A stretch of DNA of 5,713 nucleotides from contig JAOTYV010000297.1 of the NCBI GenBank assembly GCA_029861675.1, forward strand, positions 1 to 5,713. The letters are read 5' to 3'. Made by a program: the position numbers and the translations under genes. This document shows, in pieces, positions 1-4,969 of the stretch. The notes under the pieces are model-generated. The model saw only the letters and a list, made by a program, of their open reading frames with translations. It was not told where the DNA came from and did no database searches. This stretch comes from Alphaproteobacteria bacterium. GTDB lineage: Bacteria; Pseudomonadota; Alphaproteobacteria; UBA8366. The stretch's first letter is position 1. Every line of letters starts with the position of its first letter.

Positions 1-1
1 G

Positions 2-937
2 ACGCCGGTAATCGACAATGACGGTGCGGCGAATACGGTCTCCGAGAGCGCCGCGAACGGCAGCGTCGTGGGCGTTACCGCGCTGGCGAGCGACGCGGAC
101 GGCACCGATACGGTGACCTACAGCCTGACCGACAACGCCGGCGGTGCCTTTGCCATAGATCCGAACACTGGTGTGCTCACGGTCGTGGACAACTCCATGC
201 TTAGCTTCGAAGTTGATCCGACGATGAATGTCATGGTCCAGGCGACATCGTCCGATGGCTCGACCAGTGCTCAGTCCTTCGCCATCACAGTCCAAGGAAC
301 GGATCAAGATAATGATGCGATGGGATTGCCCAGCGACGATGTTCTCCAAGGTAATGGCCAGGCAAACGTCATGTATGGAGGTGCTGGTGTCGATAGTCTG
401 GACGGTAAGGCGGGTGATGACGTTCTATTCGGCGGGAGCGACGATGATGAGCTAATAGGCGGTCCCGCCAATGATGAACTGCATGGTGGTAGTGGCAATG
501 ATGTCTTGTACGGTGGTAAAGGCGATGACGTCTTGTACGGTGGCAGTGGCGCTGATGACCTCATGGGTGATGATGCCAATGATGTCTTGTACGGTGGTAG
601 TGGCGATGATCAACTCGACGGTGGGAAGGGCGATGACATACTAAACGGTAGTTCGGGCAACGATACGGCCATCGGCGATGATGGCAACGACATCTATCTT
701 TTTGGAGCGGGCGACGGCACCGACACTTTCGACGGCGGCGGCGGGGCGTGGACCGACACCGTGGAACTCCATGGCGTCGCAGGGCAGCCGGCCTATACCG
801 ATTGGACGCTAAATGGCGCAACGGTCGTCGACACCGGCGCCGATTATCTCGTTCTCAGCGCCGACTCCAGCGGCACGATTACCTTCGACGACGGTTCCGA
901 ACTAACCTTTACGACGGTCGACCGTATCGAGTGGTGA
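2..937 (+). CDS. Cadherin-like/RTX repeat protein, C-terminal part (5' end outside window)
   Basis: The reading frame is open from base 2 (no stop before the first in-frame GTG at 68) and its protein sense continues smoothly, so this is the last 311 codons of a longer gene. Residues about 8-105 form a cadherin-like domain (VGVTALASDADG, then VTYSL, then FAIDPNTGVLTV), with acidic calcium-site residues. Residues 126-233 are twelve tandem RTX nonapeptides of the GGxGxDxLx type, for example GGSGNDVLY and GGKGDDVLY, which fold as a calcium-loaded beta roll. After a GDGTDTFDGGGG stretch, the last ~60 residues are beta-rich and end in VDRIEW, like C-terminal targeting regions of type I secreted proteins. 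By family knowledge it is exported directly to the outside, as an adhesin or surface protein; an RTX enzyme with its catalytic domain upstream is possible. No ABC exporter, membrane fusion or TolC-type gene is in view. The repeat block uses other codons than its flanks. Family is sure; exact role is not. Confidence 0.9.
   Translation, partial: TPVIDNDGAANTVSESAANGSVVGVTALASDADGTDTVTYSLTDNAGGAFAIDPNTGVLTVVDNSMLSFEVDPTMNVMVQATSSDGSTSAQSFAITVQGTDQDNDAMGLPSDDVLQGNGQANVMYGGAGVDSLDGKAGDDVLFGGSDDDELIGGPANDELHGGSGNDVLYGGKGDDVLYGGSGADDLMGDDANDVLYGGSGDDQLDGGKGDDILNGSSGNDTAIGDDGNDIYLFGAGDGTDTFDGGGGAWTDTVELHGVAGQPAYTDWTLNGATVVDTGADYLVLSADSSGTITFDDGSELTFTTVDRIEW
377..700 (+). repeat. Twelve 27-bp units encoding RTX nonapeptides
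   Basis: Twelve consecutive 27-base units keep one reading frame and encode G-G-x-G-x-D-x-L-x variants. A degenerate unit (GNGQANVMY) precedes them at 350-376. Units 1-3, 5-7 and 9-10 are closest to consensus; units 8 and 12 begin GDD, and unit 11 (GSSGNDTAI) is degenerate. At DNA level, units 5 and 8 continue into their neighbours with a shared stretch of more than 20 bases (498-519 and 579-600), exactly three units apart, which points to recent duplication or gene conversion in the array. Each aspartate of the GxD motif is expected to bind calcium in a parallel beta roll. Confidence 0.92.
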
Positions 938-1013
938 TGCCCGGCCGAATGGCCGCTATCCGGTGACTAGAAGAGCCAGCGTCATCGTTAGGCGGCGCTA
1001 CAAGCGGCCATGG

Positions 1014-1038
1014 GGCGTCCGCGAAGCGATGCGGACCC
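1014..1038. terminator. Weak hairpin between convergent genes, possible terminator
   Basis: The gap at 938-1072 separates the RTX gene and the DUF4153 gene, which end toward each other. A 6-bp perfect stem (gtccgc at 1017-1022 with gcggac at 1031-1036, 8-nt loop) extends by a GG/CC pair past one bulged base. Neither strand has a clear T tract after it. A smaller hairpin (cggcc at 942-946, ggccg at 951-955) sits just after the RTX stop codon. Either could help end transcription, but neither is a textbook intrinsic terminator. Nothing else was seen in the gap. Confidence 0.22.
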
Positions 1039-1072
1039 TTCCAGTGGCAAAGTTATAGGCCGAGCCGCGGCG

Positions 1073-2845
1073 CTAAGGGGGTAAGGGAACGATTCGCTCG
1101 CCGAGCCGCAAGACGCGGTGCCGCGGCGCCACCACGGCGACCGCGCCGCGCTTGATGGCGTCCCAGGTTTCTGCCGCTTCAGCCCCGCGCGCGTACCAAT
1201 GGTTGTATTCGTACCAGGACGACGTGCCCCGGCGGAAACCGTGGACTCGGAGACTGTCGCGCAAATGCCGGCGAACGAAGACATACTCGGGGGCAGAGTC
1301 GTCGATCAGGTCGGCCGCGAGTAACGCGCATATGGCCTCCGACTTACTGGCGCAAACCTTGATTAATCCACGTTTCGAAGAAAGCAGGTAATCACGGAAG
1401 TCCTGCGCGGCGACGAGGTCCGCCGGCCAGCGGATGAAGGAATCAAAGACCTGTTTTGGGTCAAACTCCAATTTCCGTTGCTGACTCGCGTTCGCTCTCC
1501 AGTGCCAATATTTGTCGGAACGATCGAGGATCGCCAGTTGCCGGTCGATGGCGTCACGTTCCGGCAGGGCGTCATCGGCGCGTATCCGCGCCAGGGCGGC
1601 GCGGCCCGGGGCGCCGAGCTTGAATTTCAACAGCCCGAAATCAAACGCGTCCGGCGCGACCCGCCCCGAGACCAGCCGATCGACCTGCGTGCGCACGCTG
1701 AGCGCATGGGGGTCCAGGATCGGCGTCAGCATGGCAAGGACGATCAGTGCCGTCATGATCCCGAGCACCGGGTTGTAGCGCCGTGCCGCATCAGGCCAGG
1801 CGAGACGCCACCGCACCACCGCATAGGCGTAAGCAATAGTCCAGATACCGGCGCATCCGGCGAAGATCAATGCATAGACCCGATCGGGCGTCAGACCGTA
1901 CTGACCGACCCGCAACGCGGTAGCGTAAACCGCCAATCCTACAAAAATTGGGGCGAGGAGGAGGTGGACTCCGAGCAGAACCGTCATAAGGCGCGGCGGC
2001 GAGCGGCCGGCGCTACCCCGAATCCCGGCGTTGACGAGGAATATGGCGCCGAACGCCACGGTCAGCAGGACCCCGGTCGCATGCCCGGTATCCCACAACG
2101 GCGCCAGCCCAGTAAACGGCAGGACCGCCAAAAACAGGGTCGCGGCGACCGCCAGTACGGGCGCCAGCATCGCGAACAAGGCAAGGGAAAGGTCGTGGAT
2201 CGACCGGAGAATCCGCGCATGCCGACGGAGAACCGCGAGTGACAGACCGGCCGTCAGCCCGCTGAACGGCAGCGCAAATCCGACGGATCCGAAAATATCC
2301 TCAAAAAAAGCGATGTTCACAAGGTTGAATAGGCTGGCCCAAAGCCATAACAAGAGCCAGGCGACGCCGAGGAAGAGCCCACCCGCGGCGATGGCGATCA
2401 CGTTGCGGCAGGCATGATCGAAAAACGCCGGATACGGAAACGGCAACCGGCGTTCGACCAGCCAGACTTGGAACAACGGGAGGCTAACCGCGGCGATGAT
2501 CGCCGCGGCAAAGATGGCGGGGAGCAGGGCCTCCTCGAACTCGGCGCGAGGAACGCCGAAACGGATCTCGGCCCACAGGTAGAGCAAGGCCACCGGCAGA
2601 GCCACGGTAACGGCGAAAACCGTTGCCGCGCGCCATCGCCCGTCTTGCACCGTCAACATGTAGAGGCCCGGCGCCATGGCCAGGAACATCCGCGCCGCCA
2701 ACGCGACGTCCTCGCCGGCGAAGGATCTTACCGCGTCCAGCAACAGGGCGAGAAACGCGACACCCTGCACCAGGCCGATCGCGGCAAACAACAGAAGCTG
2801 CCGCCGCGGGATGGGCGGGTCCTGAGCCAGTCGGTCTTCGGTCAT
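1073..2845 (-). CDS. DUF4153 family polytopic inner-membrane protein
   Basis: The 590-residue product has about eleven hydrophobic segments (near residues 17-38, 49-65, 74-92, 108-129, 149-174, 188-206, 220-244, 258-274, 288-310, 322-343 and 360-378) and then a soluble C-terminal region of about 210 residues. Family landmarks I recognise as DUF4153 are YGLTPDRVYAL (316-326), followed by a transmembrane segment and RWRL, then DPHALSVRTQVDRL (378-391) and FDFGLLKFKLG (401-411). The family is widespread in proteobacteria and has no established biochemical role, so none is assigned. I chose the ATG at 2843-2845 because GAGG lies 8 nt upstream and the protein then has the short charged N-terminus usual before the first membrane helix. 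In-frame ATGs at 2863 and 2935 would add 6 or 30 residues, but lack a ribosome binding site and add unlikely sequence. It stands alone, convergent with the RTX gene. The last residues (LGERIVPLPP) are followed by a TAG stop. Confidence 0.9.
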   Translation of the reverse strand: MTEDRLAQDPPIPRRQLLLFAAIGLVQGVAFLALLLDAVRSFAGEDVALAARMFLAMAPGLYMLTVQDGRWRAATVFAVTVALPVALLYLWAEIRFGVPRAEFEEALLPAIFAAAIIAAVSLPLFQVWLVERRLPFPYPAFFDHACRNVIAIAAGGLFLGVAWLLLWLWASLFNLVNIAFFEDIFGSVGFALPFSGLTAGLSLAVLRRHARILRSIHDLSLALFAMLAPVLAVAATLFLAVLPFTGLAPLWDTGHATGVLLTVAFGAIFLVNAGIRGSAGRSPPRLMTVLLGVHLLLAPIFVGLAVYATALRVGQYGLTPDRVYALIFAGCAGIWTIAYAYAVVRWRLAWPDAARRYNPVLGIMTALIVLAMLTPILDPHALSVRTQVDRLVSGRVAPDAFDFGLLKFKLGAPGRAALARIRADDALPERDAIDRQLAILDRSDKYWHWRANASQQRKLEFDPKQVFDSFIRWPADLVAAQDFRDYLLSSKRGLIKVCASKSEAICALLAADLIDDSAPEYVFVRRHLRDSLRVHGFRRGTSSWYEYNHWYARGAEAAETWDAIKRGAVAVVAPRHRVLRLGERIVPLPP

Positions 2846-2853
2846 TCGCTGTG

Positions 2854-2857
2854 CCTC
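2854..2857 (-). promoter_or_regulatory. Ribosome binding site that sets the DUF4153 start
   Basis: On the minus strand GAGG precedes the ATG at 2845 by 8 nt. The two longer in-frame start options have no comparable purine-rich motif at the right distance, so this site decides the start codon. Confidence 0.55.
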
Positions 2858-2955
2858 GTGCATAACATTATGAACAGAGGAACCCGCTGGGTATCCGCCA
2901 GCATCCGTCGGAAGGCATGACAGCTGAACAGACATAAAATTACGAGACCAAAATG

Positions 2956-2984
2956 AATATCGCCTATGTTCCGCGAGGCGTCAA
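2956..2984 (-). promoter_or_regulatory. Candidate sigma-70-type promoter for the DUF4153 gene
   Basis: Read on the minus strand, TTGACG (2984-2979) is followed after exactly 17 nt by GATATT (2961-2956), four of six matches to the -10 consensus. Transcription would begin near 2949 and give a leader of about 100 nt. The -35 box overlaps one copy of the 13-nt direct repeat at 2968-2980, so promoter and repeat may not be independent. An AT-rich stretch nearer the gene (around 2936-2945) is an alternative -10 region. Confidence 0.38.
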
Positions 2985-3092
2985 AAACGGACATCGCACA
3001 ACCCCGCCCCGAATGTCCGCCATTGGGTAAAAAGCGGACCCGGCGACACCATATGGTGGCGCTGCAAACGGACACAGAGGTTCCGCGAGGCG
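2968..3092. repeat. Pair of short direct repeats in swapped order
   Basis: The 13-mer gttccgcgaggcg is present exactly at 2968-2980 and 3080-3092. The 9-mer aaacggaca is present exactly at 2985-2993 and 3066-3074. On the left the order is 13-mer then 9-mer; on the right it is 9-mer then 13-mer, so the pairs bracket the segment in between. Further cggac/gtccg half-motifs lie inside (gtccgc 3015-3020, gcggac 3034-3039), able to pair as a stem with a 13-nt loop. I recognise no known element name with certainty. The layout resembles a dispersed non-coding repeat or an insertion remnant. Confidence 0.5.
3041..3064. repeat. 24-nt near-perfect palindrome
   Basis: The core caccatatggtg (3047-3058) is a perfect 12-nt palindrome. 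The arms continue outward with one mismatch (3046/3059) and one G-T pair to 3041 and 3064. There is no loop, so it reads better as a DNA-level site for a dimeric protein, or as the centre of a repeat element, than as an RNA hairpin. It sits centrally in the bracketed region 2968-3092. Confidence 0.5.
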
Positions 3093-3264
3093 CTTTGGAT
3101 CTCTCCGGCGGCCTCACTTCTAACGGCCGACCCATCACGCGCCCTGCGGACCGCGAAAACGCAAATGACCGGCCGTCTCATGAAAAACGCATCGATCGGA
3201 AAAATCCGCGGGTCGTTATCCGGATCGAGCCGCGGGAACTTCTTGTCCAATAGCCCAACGCGGC

Positions 3265-3280
3265 AAATTTTTAAAAATTT
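3265..3280. repeat. Perfect 16-nt A/T palindrome
   Basis: Positions 3265-3272 (aaattttt) and 3273-3280 (aaaaattt) are exact reverse complements without a loop. A pure A/T block of this size is conspicuous in such GC-rich surroundings. It could be a promoter-like AT element, a nucleoid protein site or a repeat remnant; the sequence alone does not decide. Confidence 0.45.
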
Positions 3281-3446
3281 TGACTCGGCGGGCGGGGTCC
3301 CATGACGTGCGGTGCGCAATTTCGCGGCTGTGCCCTACCGGGGGGCGGGGGCCGGTCCCGATGCAAAGTAAATAGGGAATGGGCGCCGATGTGCCGCCCC
3401 TTTTTGGGCGCCGTTCAAGGCTCGTACAGCGGCGGTCTAGGACCGG

Positions 3447-3474
3447 CGGGGAATAATTCTATCGAAATTCCCCG
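3447..3474. repeat. Stem-loop with 8-bp outer and 3-bp inner stem
   Basis: The arms cggggaat (3447-3454) and attccccg (3467-3474) pair perfectly. Inside, ttc (3457-3459) can pair with gaa (3464-3466) around a tatc loop, leaving a two-base bulge on one side. No T tract follows on either strand, so a terminator role is unlikely. It lies about 110 nt past the tRNA-Lys 3' end. Confidence 0.4.
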
Positions 3475-3518
3475 AAGGCCATCCAGAGGCGCCGAAATGC
3501 GTCTAGCGGGGCATCTGG

Positions 3519-3538
3519 GGTGGCCCAAAGGTGGCCCA
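3519..3538. repeat. Tandem 9-mer beside tRNA-Lys, possible integrase arm-type sites
   Basis: The 9-mer ggtggccca is present exactly at 3519-3527 and 3530-3538, an 11-nt period, about one helical turn. Read with the tRNA it is TGGGCCACC twice, starting 45 nt beyond the encoded CCA end. Paired short direct repeats next to a tRNA 3' end are typical of arm-type binding sites of tyrosine integrases that insert at tRNA genes. No integrase gene and no second copy of the tRNA 3' end is present in the window, so this is a candidate att remnant only. Confidence 0.35.
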
Positions 3539-3583
3539 TTTCGTCAATGCACGCGGGAAAGTTTTTGTAACCCTTTGAAATAG

Positions 3584-3659
3584 TGGTGAGCCCGACAGGG
3601 ATCGAACCTGTGACAACCTGATTAAAAGTCAGGTGCTCTACCAACTGAGCTACGGGCCC
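3584..3659 (-). tRNA. tRNA-Lys(UUU)
   Basis: Read on the minus strand, the 76-nt sequence folds as a complete cloverleaf. The acceptor arm GGGCCCG pairs with CGGGCTC (one G-T pair), followed by discriminator A and an encoded CCA at 3586-3584. The D arm contains GCTC...GAGC, the anticodon stem is CCTGA/TCAGG with loop CTTTTAA, and the T arm is ACAGG-TTCGATC-CCTGT. The anticodon TTT lies at 3626-3624, which assigns lysine (AAA/AAG codons). There is no intron or broken stem. A promoter sits upstream at 3705-3733, and no clear terminator hairpin with a T run follows. The tRNA is transcribed divergently from the lipase gene, and its 3' flank bears the tandem 9-mer that suggests past use as an integration site. 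Confidence 0.98.
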
Positions 3660-3704
3660 ATACCAGGGGTATGACCGGCGGCGCGCCTGGGCCGCCTGCG
3701 GCGG

Positions 3705-3733
3705 AACATAGGGGCGCTTTCCCGGCGGGTCAA
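3705..3733 (-). promoter_or_regulatory. Sigma-70-type promoter of tRNA-Lys
   Basis: On the minus strand TTGACC (3733-3728, five of six to consensus) is followed by exactly 17 nt and then TATGTT (3710-3705, four of six). Start of transcription would fall near 3698, about 39 nt before the mature tRNA 5' end at 3659, a normal leader for 5' processing by RNase P. Confidence 0.65.
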
Positions 3734-3828
3734 CAGCCACCAAGGGAGTGCGTTTGGCTCACGCAACCGCATGTCGAAGAGAGCTCCCGTCGCTGCAATA
3801 TGCGGTCCCTCGGAGCGCGGAAATCCGC

Positions 3829-3834
3829 TACACT
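3829..3834 (+). promoter_or_regulatory. Possible -10 box for the lipase gene
   Basis: TACACT in the context ccgctacactcgggat matches four of six consensus bases (T, A, A and T at positions 1, 2, 4 and 6), and would start transcription near 3841, leaving a leader of about 70 nt. No convincing -35 hexamer is seen 16-18 nt upstream, so this is weak. The rest of 3734-3898 shows no gene or strong repeat. Confidence 0.25.
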
Positions 3835-3898
3835 CGGGATGGCTTGCGGACGGACCGATGCGGCGCAGGCCGGTGGGCCAGTGGCGGGCTAACGCAGC

Positions 3899-3905
3899 AG
3901 GGAGG
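3899..3905 (+). promoter_or_regulatory. Strong ribosome binding site of the lipase gene
   Basis: AGGGAGG contains a GGAGG core that ends 7 nt before the ATG at 3913. The in-frame ATG at 3748 has no such site, which fixes the start at 3913. Confidence 0.75.
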
Positions 3906-3912
3906 GCGGCGG

Positions 3913-4854
3913 ATGACACAGAGTTGGGATTATGATTCGTCGGTGGATGCCCTGACCCGGCCGGGAAGGGCAACCGATTTTTTCACCAATACGCGCCCCT
4001 ATGCCCCGCCGGCATTGTGCGCCGAGATGGCGCGGCTGGTTTACTGCAGCGATTTGGACCGGGTCAGCTCCGCGCTCGGGCGGGCGGGATTCCGCGGGCC
4101 GGTCTGGTTCCGCGCCGAAGGGACCGATGCCTTTCTGGCGGAAAGCGCCGATGTTGCGGTGCTCGCCTTTCGCGGCACCGAGGCGCCCGATTTCGGCCGG
4201 CTCCTGGGAGCGCCGTCGCTGCAGGCATTGATGCAGAGCGCCGGCGGGAGCTGGCAGCAGGCGGCGGCGGAGATGATGGCCGGGCGGCTGCCCGATCTAC
4301 GAGACCTGTTCGATCGTGCGCTGGTCCAATTGCAGGATCTGTTTACCGACCTTGATTTCCTGCCCGAGGCGTGGCCGGAGGGCGGCAAGGTGCATCGTGG
4401 ATTCGCCCAGGCACTGACCCGCGTATGGGACGATGTGGCGCCGCATCTCGAGCGGCTGGAGACTCCGGTGCTGTTTACCGGCCACAGTCTGGGTGCGGCG
4501 TTGGCGACGCTGGCGGCGAGCCGGCGGGCGCCCGATACGTTGTATACCTATGGTTCTCCGACCGTGGGCGACGACGACTTCGCAGCGACGCTGGAAGGCG
4601 TGGCGATCCACCGGTATGTCAACTGCTGCGACATCGTCTGCCGGATCCCACCGGCGCTCTATAATCATGTTGGTACAACGCATTACATCGATAGCGCCGG
4701 CGCGCTTGGCGCGACGGAAGAGCCGGACGCGGCGCGATGGCAGGCCCGGTCGGAACACTTTCAGGCGTATGCCGGGCAGTGGGACAAGGTCTGGATCCGC
4801 GATCTCGCCGACCATGCGCCGGTCAATTACCGCCGCGCGATAGAGCGGGCGTAG
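3913..4854 (+). CDS. Class 3 lipase family protein (alpha/beta hydrolase)
   Basis: The 313-residue product matches the Lipase_3 family, which hydrolyses ester bonds in acylglycerols or related lipids. Visible landmarks: VAVLAFRGTE (81-90), the oxyanion-hole strand; DLDFLPE (146-152) and GGKVHRGFAQAL (157-168); the nucleophile elbow GHSLG (190-194) with Ser192; YTYGSPTVGD (211-220); Asp240 in VNCCDIVCRIPP as likely acid; and His301 in DHAPVNY as likely catalytic base. The triad is thus complete. About 55 residues (91-145, helical in character) lie between FRGTE and the DLDF motif, longer than the short link common in fungal members, and could act as a lid or substrate-entry region. There is no signal peptide or membrane segment, so the protein is probably cytoplasmic or leaves by an unusual route. 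The start at 3913 follows from the strong GGAGG site; the longer frame from 3748 has none. The natural substrate cannot be told. Confidence 0.9.
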   Translation: MTQSWDYDSSVDALTRPGRATDFFTNTRPYAPPALCAEMARLVYCSDLDRVSSALGRAGFRGPVWFRAEGTDAFLAESADVAVLAFRGTEAPDFGRLLGAPSLQALMQSAGGSWQQAAAEMMAGRLPDLRDLFDRALVQLQDLFTDLDFLPEAWPEGGKVHRGFAQALTRVWDDVAPHLERLETPVLFTGHSLGAALATLAASRRAPDTLYTYGSPTVGDDDFAATLEGVAIHRYVNCCDIVCRIPPALYNHVGTTHYIDSAGALGATEEPDAARWQARSEHFQAYAGQWDKVWIRDLADHAPVNYRRAIERA

Positions 4855-4859
4855 GGCAT

Positions 4860-4901
4860 TAGACCATTTCTTGTTTAAATTGACTCAAGTGAAATGGTCT
4901 A
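4860..4901 (+). terminator. 42-nt inverted repeat after the lipase gene, likely terminator
   Basis: The arms tagaccatttc (4860-4870) and gaaatggtcta (4891-4901) are perfect 11-bp complements around a 20-nt AT-rich loop. cttg and caag (4870-4873, 4886-4889) offer an alternative inner pairing. It starts six bases after the lipase stop codon and is followed on the + strand by tctctttgttt (8 T in 11), as expected for an intrinsic terminator. The A/T-rich stem and large loop are unusual for a terminator in GC-rich DNA, so a dispersed palindromic repeat that also stops transcription is a fair alternative. Confidence 0.55.
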
Positions 4902-4916
4902 TCTCTTTGTTTGGAC

Positions 4917-4960
4917 GCAAATACGTCGTCGCGAACCGTTTCGGTTCGCTCGGGATTTGC
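4917..4960. terminator. Nested hairpin between convergent genes
   Basis: A perfect 8-bp stem, gcgaaccg (4931-4938) with cggttcgc (4942-4949), closes a ttt loop. An outer 6-bp stem, gcaaat (4917-4922) with atttgc (4955-4960), encloses it across an asymmetric internal loop. It lies ten bases beyond the stop codon of the glycosyltransferase gene on the minus strand and could end that transcript, though no T run follows. It could also be a stable 3'-end structure that protects mRNA. Confidence 0.4.
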
Positions 4961-4969
4961 CCTGGGCGG

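Larger units (their letters stand above)
3093..3518. other. Gene-free stretch with isolated palindromes
   Basis: No reading frame here looks coding on either strand. The open frames have no recognisable domain, no good ribosome binding site, and overlap repeats. Three things stand out: a perfect A/T palindrome at 3265-3280, a G-rich tract around 3340-3360, and a hairpin at 3447-3474. It may be decayed coding or mobile sequence; no protein family can be named from it. Confidence 0.5.

Noticed and set aside
377..700. Regular 27-bp repeats considered as a CRISPR or minisatellite array.
   Set aside because: The period is a multiple of three, there are no unique spacers, and the units encode canonical RTX nonapeptides.
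1478..2242. Long + strand open frame (254 codons) inside the DUF4153 gene.
   Set aside because: It is the opposite-strand shadow of a clear membrane protein; its product is Arg/Gln/Gly-rich without any domain.
2842..3138. Minus-strand open frame of 98 codons overlapping the DUF4153 start.
   Set aside because: It is out of frame with the real gene, contains the candidate promoter and repeats, and shows no domain.
2966..3253. Plus-strand open frame of 95 codons in the same region.
   Set aside because: It is Arg/Pro-rich, low in hydrophobic residues, lacks a start signal and overlaps the repeats.
2981..3319. Minus-strand open frame of 112 codons in the gene-free region.
   Set aside because: It has no ribosome binding site or recognisable domain, and runs across the repeats and the palindrome, so it is probably non-coding. 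A family match would reverse this.
3459..3743. Minus-strand open frame of 94 codons across the tRNA, with VAQLVEHLTFNQVVTGSIPVG.
   Set aside because: This peptide is the well-known false translation of a tRNA-Lys gene; the sequence is fully explained by the cloverleaf.
3748..3912. 55-codon N-terminal extension of the lipase.
   Set aside because: It has no ribosome binding site, while GGAGG stands 7 nt before the ATG at 3913; the extension resembles neither a signal peptide nor lipase sequence.
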